Source: Acidobacteriota bacterium
Lineage (GTDB): Bacteria > Acidobacteriota > Blastocatellia > Pyrinomonadales > Pyrinomonadaceae
DNA length: 14,386 bases
Assembly: GCA_029777145.1 (NCBI GenBank)
Contig: JAKOSS010000310.1
Coordinates: forward strand, 1-14,386
Direction: 5' to 3'
Shown: positions 1-7,071 of the stretch, piece after piece
Position numbering within the stretch: position 1 is the first letter of the stretch
How the letters are laid out: the number at the start of each line of letters is the position of its first letter
The notes under the pieces: model-generated
What the model was told of the DNA's origin: nothing
Databases searched by the model: none
Seen by the model: only the letters and a program-made list of their open reading frames with translations
Program-made: the position numbers and the translations under genes

Positions 1-218
1 AGGCGCTCGATCTCAGCGAGTTTCGAGGTGTCGACGACGTGCGTCGATACCGGCGCTCCGCCTTTCGCCAATTCGGCGGTTTCGGCCAATCCGATCTCAT
101 TGACGTCGCAGATCGCGACTCGGGCGATGTGTTCCCGGGCAAAACGCAAGGCCAGCGCCCGGCCAATGCCGGACGCGGCTCCGGTGATCACGACAACACT
201 TTCTTTGTTTAGAGACAT
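1..218 (-). CDS. Short-chain dehydrogenase/reductase, N-terminal part (cut by window edge)
   Basis: The 72 visible residues are the start of a Rossmann-fold oxidoreductase of the SDR superfamily. The cofactor loop TGAASGIG is at residues 12-19, right after a hydrophobic first beta strand (VVVIT). A second strand ends in ICD at about residue 38; an acidic residue there usually means NAD(H) rather than NADP(H), which is an inference from the family. The catalytic Ser/Tyr/Lys lie outside the window, so the substrate cannot be guessed. The ATG at 216-218 is chosen because the loop then falls at the usual distance from the start; an AAGAAG purine stretch lies just upstream but touches the start codon, so the ribosome site is weak. 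The 5' flank carries heptad repeats instead of an obvious promoter. Family call is firm; the specific enzyme is unknown. Confidence 0.88.
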   Translation of the reverse strand, partial: MSLNKESVVVITGAASGIGRALALRFAREHIARVAICDVNEIGLAETAELAKGGAPVSTHVVDTSKLAEIER

Positions 219-224
219 CTTCTT

Positions 225-245
225 AAGTGGCAAGTGGTCAGCGGC
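225..245. repeat. Short degenerate heptad repeat (3 units)
   Basis: Three consecutive 7-bp units, AAGTGGC, AAGTGGT and CAGCGGC, lie just upstream of the SDR start. Alone this would be weak, but the same 7-bp period returns at 366-393 and 405-495 in the same spacer. Between the arrays, 246-365 holds nothing I can identify. Confidence 0.5.
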
Positions 246-365
246 AGGCTCACCGCTTTCAGCAATCATCTAGCAGGTGCTTCGAGAATCGAATCATGGG
301 CCGCCCCGATCTTGGGTTCATGGGCAGCGATGCGATGCGGTTTGATACCCAAACTTTTCGGAATA

Positions 366-393
366 GGTGATAGTTGATAGCGGAAAGCTGAAA
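366..393. repeat. Degenerate heptad repeat, two unit types (4 units)
   Basis: Four 7-bp units in direct succession: GGTGATA, GTTGATA, GCGGAAA, GCTGAAA. Neighbouring units differ by one base, and the array switches unit halfway. It is separated by 11 bp from the larger array at 405-495. Confidence 0.6.
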
Positions 394-404
394 GCCAACG
401 ATCT

Positions 405-453
405 TCCCGACTCCCGACTCCCGACTCCCGACTCCCGACTCCCGACTCCCGAC
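405..453. repeat. Perfect heptanucleotide tandem repeat, TCCCGAC x7
   Basis: Seven exact head-to-tail copies of TCCCGAC (GTCGGGA on the other strand) fill 49 bp with no interruption. The array lies in the spacer between the propeller gene and the SDR gene, both on the minus strand. Copy number of such perfect arrays is often variable between strains. Because 7 is not a multiple of 3, short open frames with a seven-residue repeat cross it on the minus strand; I treat these as artefacts. Heptamer arrays of this kind are known as STRR repeats in cyanobacteria; the link here is by analogy only. Confidence 0.95.
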
Positions 454-495
454 CACTGCTCACTGCTCACTGTTCACTGCTCACCGCTCACTGCT
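454..495. repeat. Heptanucleotide tandem repeat, CACTGCT type x6, reaching into a stop codon
   Basis: Six units based on CACTGCT (variants CACTGTT and CACCGCT) follow the TCCCGAC array without a gap and in the same 7-bp phase. The last units run into the 3' end of the propeller gene: its TGA stop (488-490) and last two codons lie inside the repeat, so the end of that protein may have been set by repeat spread. Confidence 0.9.
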
Positions 496-2626
496 TACTG
501 ACCAGTACTCGCGCCGTTCCCGCGTTTCCGTTGGCGTCAAAAACGCGCAGCGTGATCGTGTTGGCGTCCGACTGGAGCCCGACCTCGAAAGTATAACGCT
601 CGTTCGGGCCGTCGGAAATGCCGTCGTCGGCGAACACTTCGTGCCAGTCGCCGCCGTTCACGCTGTATTCGGCACGCGCGATGTAGCTTGTCGAATCGCT
701 TGCGTCAAAGACAACTTTCGCGCGGCCACCGCTGAGAGCGGGCGCACCGACCGCCGTCACGGTCGGGACCGTGTTGTCGACGTCGAACGGTTCGCTCACG
801 CGCTCGCCGCTGAGACTCTGCCCGGCCGGGTTGGACGGCGAGTCCTTGGCGACGATCTTGAATACATACTGGCCGTCCGCGAGCGATTGCCCGTCGAGCG
901 TGAAAAACATCTCCGAAAGGTCCTGCTTCAACAGTCGGAAGGACGATTCGCCGACCGATCGGTAGAAAATGTCGTATGTGAGTTTATCGCCGTTTCGGTC
1001 TTCGGCCGTCCATTGGACCGCCCGCGCGCCTCGTTGAAATACGCGCCGCGGGGCCACGGCTGCGACCTGGACACCGAAAAGTGCCGGATCCATACCCGAC
1101 GATTCGATGCTTGGATCGAGCGCGACCGCCGGATTCGGTGCCAGTCCGATGTTCGCTGCGAGAACCTGAACGGAGGTCACCTCGGGAGCGATGTTCCTCG
1201 CGAGAAACGAGACGTTTACCTCGCTCAGCGTGCCCTCGCCGCGGAATGTCGCGCGCCATTGGATATACCGGGCTTTCGGGCTCGCGATCTGCGCGCCTTT
1301 CGGATCCGCCGGAACGGCGGTCCAGGCGCTCCACGTCTCGTCAGGTTTTTCAGTGTTGCCGCTGCGTGTCTGGATCGAAACGCCGCCGCTCGATCGCCAC
1401 CAGACGCGGCCCCAGCTTGAGACGGCTTTGGCGTCAAGAACGGCCGATTCGTACGTTCCTTCGGAATTGAGTTCCGGTCCGAACTGATAGAGCTTGCCCT
1501 GATTGCTCGACGTCGCGAACAACCGCTTGCCGTTCGTGAAGATCGTCGAAACCTGGCCCTCATCCGACTGCAACACGAGCCGCTCGGTTAAATCGTTGGA
1601 AACATTGTAGATGCGCCCCTTGTCGGCAGTCCCGATAAGGACTCCGCTATTGTTCTGATGCGCGTAAACCGAAAATGCGACAACGGTCGGGGAACTCCAG
1701 ACCAGGTCCGTGCCGCCGTCGGGAAGGCTTCTGTAGACCGCGGATTTCGCTGCCGAAAGATCGTAGCGGCTCTTCGGCGTCTCGGCCGGAGCGATCGTCG
1801 GACGCTCGACGGTGACCGTATTTGATTCGGTCTTCGTCGTTGTCGTCGTCTCAGTTTTTGCATTCACCGAATCGCTCAGTGCCAGCGCATAAACCGAACC
1901 GTCCGGCGCGACGGCAAGTTGGTGGATCTCGCGCAGCGGCGCGTCGAGCAGCGCGAACGCTTTCCCGTCGGCGCCGATCTTGAGAACGAGACCGTTTGAA
2001 TCGGTTCCGGCATACACATTCCCGCTTTGGTCCGCCGCAAGTGAAATGACGTGCGTCTCTCCGGTGTCGAGTATAAGCGACGAGTCCGGCGACGCCCCGG
2101 CTGATCTCACTTTGAAGACCTTTCCGTTGTCGCCCGTCGCGACCACAAGCGAACCGTCGGAGGTTGCGGCCAGAGCCCAGACGTATTTTTCGTTCGGGTT
2201 GAAATAAACCGTCGGTTTGCCGGACGCGTCGAGGCGATAAACCTTGCCGTCGGGGGACGTCGCCGCGAAGATCTCGCCGCCCTTGCCGATCGCGAGCGCC
2301 GAAACATTCAACTCCTCGAGATCTGCAAAGAGCGATCCCTTGCCGTTCGCATCGACCTTGAAGACCTTGCCGTCGGCGCCCGTGCCGAGATAAATGTTGC
2401 CGGCAGCGTCGATCGCGCTCGACCAGATGTACGGTTGGTCGGTCTTGAACACCTCGGTCATTCGTGGCGCGAGCGAGATCGTGCCGTTCGCGTCGATCGA
2501 GACGCCGCGGGCCTCGCCGCGAATGACGTCGGCACGCGTGTTTACCGTCCAAACCTGCGGGTCGGCGGCAATTGCAAAACTGATTGAAACGAGAACGAAA
2601 AGCGCGGAAAGCAAAAGATTCTTCAT
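488..2626 (-). CDS. Secreted beta-propeller protein with C-terminal Ig/Fn3-like region
   Basis: A 712-residue exported protein of unknown role. Residues 1-21 are a typical signal peptide (Lys, long hydrophobic core, ending FAIAA). Residues about 65-250 contain repeated blades with the pattern G-x-I/V-Y-x-G-T/A-x-x-x-G-K-V-F-K-V-D (about 40-residue spacing), as in WD40/SMP-30/NHL-like propellers. A Thr-rich linker (about 255-272) separates these from further blades at about 295-385. A beta-rich segment with several Trp follows (about 400-475), and the last 150 residues look Ig/fibronectin-like (DGQYVFKIVAKD). ATG 2624-2626 is chosen for the signal peptide; no strong ribosome site is visible. 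The last codons and stop sit in a heptad repeat. Likely envelope or extracellular; no catalytic motif seen. The function stays open. Confidence 0.85.
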   Translation of the reverse strand: MKNLLLSALFVLVSISFAIAADPQVWTVNTRADVIRGEARGVSIDANGTISLAPRMTEVFKTDQPYIWSSAIDAAGNIYLGTGADGKVFKVDANGKGSLFADLEELNVSALAIGKGGEIFAATSPDGKVYRLDASGKPTVYFNPNEKYVWALAATSDGSLVVATGDNGKVFKVRSAGASPDSSLILDTGETHVISLAADQSGNVYAGTDSNGLVLKIGADGKAFALLDAPLREIHQLAVAPDGSVYALALSDSVNAKTETTTTTKTESNTVTVERPTIAPAETPKSRYDLSAAKSAVYRSLPDGGTDLVWSSPTVVAFSVYAHQNNSGVLIGTADKGRIYNVSNDLTERLVLQSDEGQVSTIFTNGKRLFATSSNQGKLYQFGPELNSEGTYESAVLDAKAVSSWGRVWWRSSGGVSIQTRSGNTEKPDETWSAWTAVPADPKGAQIASPKARYIQWRATFRGEGTLSEVNVSFLARNIAPEVTSVQVLAANIGLAPNPAVALDPSIESSGMDPALFGVQVAAVAPRRVFQRGARAVQWTAEDRNGDKLTYDIFYRSVGESSFRLLKQDLSEMFFTLDGQSLADGQYVFKIVAKDSPSNPAGQSLSGERVSEPFDVDNTVPTVTAVGAPALSGGRAKVVFDASDSTSYIARAEYSVNGGDWHEVFADDGISDGPNERYTFEVGLQSDANTITLRVFDANGNAGTARVLVSKQ

Positions 2627-2709
2627 GAGTTACGGCGAAAAAACGATTTTGATAAGTATTACCAGAAATCTGAAGGAAACGCACGAGGGCGACCCGGGAT
2701 CGCAAGCGC

Positions 2710-2744
2710 AAAAAGAAGCGGCGCCGCAGACAAGCCGGCACCGC
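2710..2744 (-). terminator. Rho-independent terminator after the small membrane-protein gene
   Basis: Read on the minus strand, a 9-bp GC-rich stem (2736-2744 with 2718-2726, one G-U pair) and a 9-nt loop are followed by TTCTTTTT at 2710-2717. It begins 24 bp past the stop at 2769, so it should end the ndh/membrane-protein transcript and separate it from the propeller gene. Confidence 0.75.
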
Positions 2745-2768
2745 CACTCGATCGATCGCCGAACCATG

Positions 2769-3263
2769 TCAGGTTTGCGGTTCGGCCGCGGCCGGGTTGT
2801 TCCGAAGGAATGTGTTCAGCTCGCGAAGCGCGTTGAAACCCTGGAACAGAAAGAAGATCGCCAGCGCATGGATCGCGATGCCGATCACGTCGAACACCAT
2901 CAGGTAGATCAATGTATCGAGTCCGAACAGGACCATTCCGACGACAAAGGCCCAAAGATGTCGCCCGCGGCCCAGAAGGCCGAATCCGACGAAGATCGCG
3001 ATGACGACGATATCGAGCGCAAAGGCGACGATCTTGAGCCCCGATCCGTCGCCGTCTCCGGTGGCGGCGTGCGCCACGCCGTCAAAGATCTGGGTGATCC
3101 CGAGCCCGATCGCAAAACTGCGATCGCTGCCTGTAAACATCAGTACTGAGTTGACGAGCGTCAGGCCGGCGATCCAAAAGAACCAATTGGCGCCCCGGTT
3201 AACAATGGCCTGCAGTTCGTCCGTGTCGACGCCCGCCGGCGTCGGCTGAACTTCTTCGAACAT
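2769..3263 (-). CDS. Small integral membrane protein, unknown function
   Basis: A 164-residue protein with at least four hydrophobic spans, roughly residues 26-45, 76-98, 102-123 and 124-145, and a shorter hydrophobic stretch at 50-66. A Gly/Asp-rich loop (TGDGDGSG) sits at about 68-75. Both ends are hydrophilic, the C-terminus being rich in Asn, Ala and Pro. I recognise no family with a known role. Start ATG 3261-3263 is well supported: CCTCC at 3271-3275 is a GGAGG ribosome site on the minus strand at good distance. It lies 35 bp downstream of ndh with no terminator between, so the two are probably cotranscribed; a terminator follows at 2710-2744. A role near the respiratory chain would be guesswork. 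Confidence 0.85.
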   Translation of the reverse strand: MFEEVQPTPAGVDTDELQAIVNRGANWFFWIAGLTLVNSVLMFTGSDRSFAIGLGITQIFDGVAHAATGDGDGSGLKIVAFALDIVVIAIFVGFGLLGRGRHLWAFVVGMVLFGLDTLIYLMVFDVIGIAIHALAIFFLFQGFNALRELNTFLRNNPAAAEPQT

Positions 3264-3298
3264 GAGATTTCCTCCGGTTTGAGATTTTGAAAGTCAGC

Positions 3299-4627
3299 TC
3301 ATTGTACAGGCGTACGGTTCTTTTTTGCATCAACTTTTTTGCCGATCACGGCGGTTGCGATGCCGAGTTCTTCCGCGTCGCCGGTGATCAGCCGCGCGTT
3401 GCGTTCGCGCGTGAGGTAGGCCCAGAACCAGCTCCACAATACGAACAGCCGGTTGCGGAACCCGATCAGCGAGATCAGGTGGACGAAAAGCCACGCCATC
3501 CAAGCGGGAAATCCCGAGAGCTTGAAGCGCCCGAAATCAGCGATCGCGCGGCTTTTTCCGATGGTCGCCATCGAGCCGAGGTCCTTGTATTCGAACTCCG
3601 ACCGCGATTTGCCTTCCAGATCGGCGAGAATGTTCGCGGCCGCCGTTTCGGCCATCTGCATCGCTCCCTGCGCTACGCCCGGAACGAGTGATCCGTCCTT
3701 CTGGACGAAATTCGCCATGTCGCCGATGACGAAAATATTCTCGCGGCCGGGGACCGAAAGGTCCGGATTAACCTTCACCCGACCCGCACGATCGGTCTCG
3801 CCGCCGAGTTTTGATCCAAGCGGCGAAGCGGCGACGCCGGTCGCCCAGACGATGACGTCGGCGCTGTGCCATTTGCCGTTGACGTTGATCCGGTCTTTCT
3901 CGACTTCGGTGACCATGCTGTTCAGGTAAACCTCGACTCCGAGGTCTTCGAGCTGCTTCTTTGCTTTTTCCGACAAGTCTGGCGGAAAGGCGCTGAGGAC
4001 GCGGTCCGAGCCTTCATAGAGCATGACCAGCGCCCGGCGCGTGTCGATCAGGTTGAAGTCGTTCGCCAGCGCCCGCCGCGCGATGTCGGCGATCGCGCCC
4101 GCGACCTCGACGCCCGTTGCGCCGCCGCCGATAACGGCGAAACTCAGGTGGCGTTTGACGCCTGTCAGGAATGCGTCGCGCTCCGCAAGCTCGAACGCGA
4201 GCAGCACGCGGCGCCTGATCTCGAGCGCGTCTTCGAGAGTCTTCAGACCCGGTGCAAACTGCTCCCAATGGTCGTTGCCGAAATACGAATGACGCGCGCC
4301 CGCCGCGACGATCACGTAGTCGAATTCGATCTCGGAGCCGTCCTGCAGTTTTACCTTGCGGTTTTCGAGGTCGAAATCCTCCGCCTCGCCGAGGATCACT
4401 TCGATGTTTTTCCCGCGGTGGAGAATTCTGCGGATCGGCGACGCGATCTCGCCGGGCGAAAGCACGGCGGTCGCAACCTGATACAGCAACGGCTGGAACG
4501 TGTGGTGATTTTTGCGGTCGATGAGCGCCACATCGACCGATTTTCCGGCAAGCGCCTTCGCTGCCCACAATCCGCCGAACCCGCCGCCGATGATCACGAC
4601 CTTCTTCCTTCGATTCGTTTCGTCCAT
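3299..4627 (-). CDS. ndh: Type II NADH:quinone oxidoreductase (NDH-2)
   Basis: A 442-residue single-subunit flavoenzyme that passes electrons from NADH to membrane quinone without pumping protons. The FAD-binding dinucleotide motif GGGFGG is at residues 14-19, the NADH-binding GGGATG at 167-172, and the third FAD contact IGD at 301-303. The quinone-site signature AQ-x-A-x-x, here AQGAMQ, is at 319-324. The C-terminal part (about 372-405) is hydrophobic and Trp-rich and should anchor the enzyme at the inner face of the membrane. Length is normal for the family. ATG 4625-4627 has GGGGAG upstream. It is the first gene of a probable two-gene unit with the downstream membrane protein, and is divergent from the sigma-54 operon at 4904. 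No complex I genes are visible nearby. Confidence 0.95.
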   Translation of the reverse strand: MDETNRRKKVVIIGGGFGGLWAAKALAGKSVDVALIDRKNHHTFQPLLYQVATAVLSPGEIASPIRRILHRGKNIEVILGEAEDFDLENRKVKLQDGSEIEFDYVIVAAGARHSYFGNDHWEQFAPGLKTLEDALEIRRRVLLAFELAERDAFLTGVKRHLSFAVIGGGATGVEVAGAIADIARRALANDFNLIDTRRALVMLYEGSDRVLSAFPPDLSEKAKKQLEDLGVEVYLNSMVTEVEKDRINVNGKWHSADVIVWATGVAASPLGSKLGGETDRAGRVKVNPDLSVPGRENIFVIGDMANFVQKDGSLVPGVAQGAMQMAETAAANILADLEGKSRSEFEYKDLGSMATIGKSRAIADFGRFKLSGFPAWMAWLFVHLISLIGFRNRLFVLWSWFWAYLTRERNARLITGDAEELGIATAVIGKKVDAKKNRTPVQ

Positions 4628-4713
4628 TTCGCAACTCCCCTAGATAACAACGCGCAATTCCGACCCAATTCGTGTCATTTCTGCAGACGATCGTCGGATC
4701 TTTCAATTCTAAC

Positions 4714-4750
4714 CGATTCGGAAATCGTCCGGAAAACGGGCAATATCCCG
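4714..4750. promoter_or_regulatory. Possible activator-binding inverted repeats upstream of the sigma-54 promoter
   Basis: Two short dyads lie in the ndh/operon spacer: CGATT-N4-AATCG (4714-4727) and CGGG-N6-CCCG (4737-4750). They fall roughly 100-137 bp before the predicted transcription start at about 4851, the distance usual for enhancer-binding proteins of sigma-54 promoters. Dyads this short occur by chance in GC-rich DNA, so this is only a candidate. Confidence 0.25.
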
Positions 4751-4823
4751 GCAATGAGGGCGATTTTCCCCGCGGTCCTGCCGCTTCGGCGCCCGCAAGC
4801 CCCTGATTCAACATTGCAGTCAA

Positions 4824-4840
4824 TTGGCACGCCAGTTGCG
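4824..4840 (+). promoter_or_regulatory. Sigma-54 (RpoN) promoter, -24/-12 type
   Basis: TTGGCAC-N5-TTGCG matches the RpoN consensus YTGGCACG-N4-TTGCW in nearly every position. The invariant GG (4826-4827) and GC (4838-4839) are exactly 10 nt apart. Transcription should begin near 4851, giving a leader of about 53 nt before the ATG at 4904. The site points away from ndh and into the four-gene operon, so expression of that operon probably needs an enhancer-binding activator responding to a signal. Confidence 0.8.
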
Positions 4841-4903
4841 CCTTGAGTAGGTTGGGCGGCCGGTTGGTAAAGACGGAATCGCGCGTCCGAGGAGGACAGA
4901 ATC

Positions 4904-5422
4904 ATGAAGACACGAAGGGCCGAGGTCGAGCAAAGAAGCCTCAATTACACAAAACGCGTCGATCACGATGCCGGACATCTGCCGAAGGAACGAATCAGCG
5001 AACCGGCGTCGTGCACCGAGTGCGGCGCCGTTTATCTCAACGGACGCTGGAATTTCGAGGAAGATCTGACGACGGCGCAACGGACGTCGTTGGCGAAACC
5101 GAGCTCCGTAATTTGCCCGGCATGCCAGCAGATAAGCGACGAACTTCCGACCGGATTCCTTTATGCGAAGGGTGATTACCTGTCGGAGCACGCCGACGAG
5201 ATCGAGAATCTGCTGCGCAACGAGTCGGAGCGGATGTCTCACGAGAACCCGCTGTGGCGGGTCATGGACTGGAGGCTTCGTGATTCGAAACTGACGATCA
5301 CGACGACCGCGCCGCACCTCGCACAGCATCTCGGCCGCGCGCTCCACGGAGCGCACGCCGGCGACGTCCGTTACCGTTTCTCGGCTGACGACGTAACGCG
5401 GGTTTATTGGGAACGCAATTAG
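4904..5422 (+). CDS. BCAM0308-like zinc-ribbon protein
   Basis: A 172-residue soluble protein that I recognise as similar to the BCAM0308 family (sometimes labelled NMD3-like), named after a gene in the low-oxygen-activated locus of Burkholderia cenocepacia. Molecular function is not established. Two cysteine pairs, C37-x2-C40 and C71-x2-C74, form the zinc ribbon; the family-like text CGAVYxxGRW follows the first pair. Next come EHADEIENLLRNE (about 95-107) and TTTAPHLAQHLGRALHGAHAG (133-153), also as in the family. ATG 4904 has GGAGG at 4891-4895, 8 nt upstream. It is the first gene after the sigma-54 promoter; 25 bp separate it from the next gene. A role in low-oxygen or stress adaptation is inference from the family name and promoter type. 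Confidence 0.75.
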   Translation: MKTRRAEVEQRSLNYTKRVDHDAGHLPKERISEPASCTECGAVYLNGRWNFEEDLTTAQRTSLAKPSSVICPACQQISDELPTGFLYAKGDYLSEHADEIENLLRNESERMSHENPLWRVMDWRLRDSKLTITTTAPHLAQHLGRALHGAHAGDVRYRFSADDVTRVYWERN

Positions 5423-5447
5423 ATCAAAGCGAATGGAGGGGAAGAAA

Positions 5448-5684
5448 ATGCATACGACACATTCCGAGCGCGACGCCGATCATTTTGAAGAACCGATCCG
5501 CGTCAGCCGCCTGACCACGGATGACAATCGATTTGAGATCAACTGTTCGATCTGCAACCAGGTTTATTACACGGATGTCGAGAGTATTGCGCAGATGAAC
5601 CGGACCGTCGAACTCGGACTCGACAACCCGTTCGTCTGCGAAGAATGCGCCGAGAATTACGAAGTGATGTCACATCAGCGTTGA
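5448..5684 (+). CDS. Small two-CxxC putative zinc-binding protein
   Basis: A 78-residue acidic protein with two cysteine pairs, C33-x2-C36 (CSIC) and C64-x2-C67 (CEEC), spaced like a zinc ribbon. No signal peptide, membrane span or enzyme motif. An earlier in-frame ATG at 5433 is rejected because the ribosome site GGAGGG (5435-5440) begins within it; with ATG 5448 that site is 7 nt away, an ideal spacing. Second gene of the sigma-54 operon, 28 bp before the VWA gene. Together with the preceding gene it makes two adjacent zinc-ribbon proteins, so they may act on a common nucleic-acid or protein partner; this is speculation. I do not recognise the family. Confidence 0.82.
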   Translation: MHTTHSERDADHFEEPIRVSRLTTDDNRFEINCSICNQVYYTDVESIAQMNRTVELGLDNPFVCEECAENYEVMSHQR

Positions 5685-5712
5685 ATTTCAGGCGCGAAAA
5701 AGGGGGAGAATT

Positions 5713-6657
5713 ATGAAAGTTACAAGATTTACGAAGTTTTTGGCGGTCGTTCTGCCGCTGTTGTTTCTGACCGCGGTCACCGGATTCGGGCAGAAGATCA
5801 CGCGTTCGGATTCGGACGTGACGATCCTCGTCACGGCAATGCCGCATGACGACGAGAGCCGCGATATCGCGGGCCGGCTCCAGCCGAGCGATTTCGCCGT
5901 TTACGAGAACAAGCAAAGGCAGAAGATCGTCTCGGTCAAAAAAGCAAACGACGCACCGGTCGTGTTCGCCGTCCTGATCCAGGACAACCTGATCGGCGGG
6001 GTGAACAACCAACTGCCCGAGATCCGCGATTTTATCCGCGAACTTCCGGAAGGATCAAAGGTGATGGTCGGATACGTCGGAACCGGAAGCCTGCAGGTCC
6101 GTCAGAGTTTTACGACCGACCTCAACAAGGCGGCCGATTCGCTGCGGATCGTCACCGGCAGTCCGTTCTCAGAGCCGTACAGCCCGTATCTGCACGTTGT
6201 CGACGCGCTGAAGCTTTTCAAGGATCAGCCGTCCGACGAACGCCGGATGATGCTGCTCGTCTCGGACGGATTGGACGATACGTTCGGATTCAGGCTCTCG
6301 AGCCCGATCTATTCGGTTTATCTGGACAATGCGATCCGCGCGGCCCAGCGCAACCGAGTCTCGGTGTTCACGATCTACGCGTCTTCGACGACTACCCGAC
6401 GCCGCAGCCGAATGGCCTACAACTACGGTCAGGGATCGCTGCTTCGGCTTTCGGACGAAACCGGCGGCGAGGCGCTGTTTTCCGGAATTGATTTCGTGTC
6501 GTTTGATCCGTACCTTAAGGAATACCGGAACGCTCTCAAGGATCAGTGGTTGATCACGTATGAGAGCGCGACGACCGGGAAAGGATTCAGACGGATCGAC
6601 GTCCAAACGGACTTTGATATCGATCTGCAGTTCCCGGACGGATATTATCCGGATTAG
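5713..6657 (+). CDS. Secreted VWFA-related protein with degenerate MIDAS
   Basis: A 314-residue exported protein of the VWFA-related group abundant in Acidobacteriota. Residues 1-26 are a signal peptide (basic start, hydrophobic core, ending TGFGQ). A beta-rich segment (about 35-75, with SDFAVYENKQRQKI) precedes the VWA fold (about 82-275). The metal-site motif DxSxS is not kept: strand one ends VLIQD91 and continues N-L-I-G, so both Ser are lost. The later acidic site SDG (184-186) is kept. The C-terminus (QWLITYES...FRRIDVQT) matches the tail usual in this group. Such proteins probably bind proteins at the cell surface; without a full MIDAS, metal-dependent binding is doubtful. GGGGGAG just upstream supports ATG 5713. 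Third gene of the operon. Confidence 0.85.
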   Translation: MKVTRFTKFLAVVLPLLFLTAVTGFGQKITRSDSDVTILVTAMPHDDESRDIAGRLQPSDFAVYENKQRQKIVSVKKANDAPVVFAVLIQDNLIGGVNNQLPEIRDFIRELPEGSKVMVGYVGTGSLQVRQSFTTDLNKAADSLRIVTGSPFSEPYSPYLHVVDALKLFKDQPSDERRMMLLVSDGLDDTFGFRLSSPIYSVYLDNAIRAAQRNRVSVFTIYASSTTTRRRSRMAYNYGQGSLLRLSDETGGEALFSGIDFVSFDPYLKEYRNALKDQWLITYESATTGKGFRRIDVQTDFDIDLQFPDGYYPD

Positions 6658-6666
6658 AGTGAGCAT

Positions 6667-7068
6667 ATGAAAGCCGAAAAAAAGCACCGTTACGGATATC
6701 GAAGGGAAGTGGCGATCGATTTTGAAAAGGCGGTCGCCCGGGTTTACGAGACGCTCAAAGCGGAAGGTTTCGGCGTCCTTGCCGAGATCGACATGCAGGA
6801 GAAGTTCAAGGAGAAACTCGGCGTCGATTTCAGGCGTTACGTGATTCTCGGAGCGTGCAATCCGCCGCTCGCCCATGAAGCGGTCGGATCCGATCTCGAA
6901 GTCGGTCTGCTGCTTCCGTGTAACGTGATCGTTTACGAAAACGACGGCGGTGCGGTCGTTTCGGCGATCGATGCCGAGCGGCTGCTGTCAGTCACGGGGA
7001 ATGAAGAAATGGCGCCGATGGCCGCGCTGGTCAATGAGAAATTGCGACGCGCGGTCGACGCCGTCTGA
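6667..7068 (+). CDS. DUF302 domain protein
   Basis: A 133-residue cytoplasmic protein covering the whole DUF302 domain. The typical text is present: YGYRREV at the start, [20 protein letters not shown] (about 30-50), [10 protein letters not shown] (about 60-70), then [12 protein letters not shown]. The Cys of ACNPP and that of LPCNV are kept family positions. DUF302 proteins are small dimers of unknown biochemical role, often found near redox or sulfur genes; a heme/redox or metal link has been suggested by context only. It starts 9 bp after the VWA stop (GAGTGAG serves as ribosome site), so it is in the same operon. Its stop is 3 bp from the stop of the convergent thiF-like gene, leaving no room for a terminator. 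Confidence 0.9.
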   Translation: MKAEKKHRYGYRREVAIDFEKAVARVYETLKAEGFGVLAEIDMQEKFKEKLGVDFRRYVILGACNPPLAHEAVGSDLEVGLLLPCNVIVYENDGGAVVSAIDAERLLSVTGNEEMAPMAALVNEKLRRAVDAV

Positions 7069-7071
7069 ACT

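Noticed and set aside
259..463. Two overlapping 65-residue open frames on the minus strand with repeated SRESGVG text
   Set aside because: They are produced by reading through the TCCCGAC heptad array in different frames, have no ribosome site and no similarity to anything I know.
405..495. CRISPR array
   Set aside because: Units are 7 bp and directly adjacent, without spacers, and no cas genes are present.
641..1420. 259-residue open frame on the plus strand
   Set aside because: Fully antisense to the propeller gene; Arg-rich composition typical of shadows of GC-rich genes; no start signal.
2394..3149. 251-residue open frame on the plus strand
   Set aside because: Runs antisense through the 5' end of the propeller gene, the terminator and the small membrane-protein gene; composition is Arg/Asp-rich shadow text.
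4655..4680. Second sigma-54 site pointing to ndh (TTGGGTCGGAATTGC on the minus strand)
   Set aside because: The GG and GC elements are 9 instead of 10 nt apart and the CAC of the -24 box is missing.
3866..4846. 326-residue open frame on the plus strand
   Set aside because: Antisense to ndh and reaching into the divergent spacer; the ndh gene on the other strand is beyond doubt.
4820..5356. 178-residue minus-strand open frame
   Set aside because: Antisense to the BCAM0308-like gene, whose cysteine pairs, ribosome site and family text support the plus strand.
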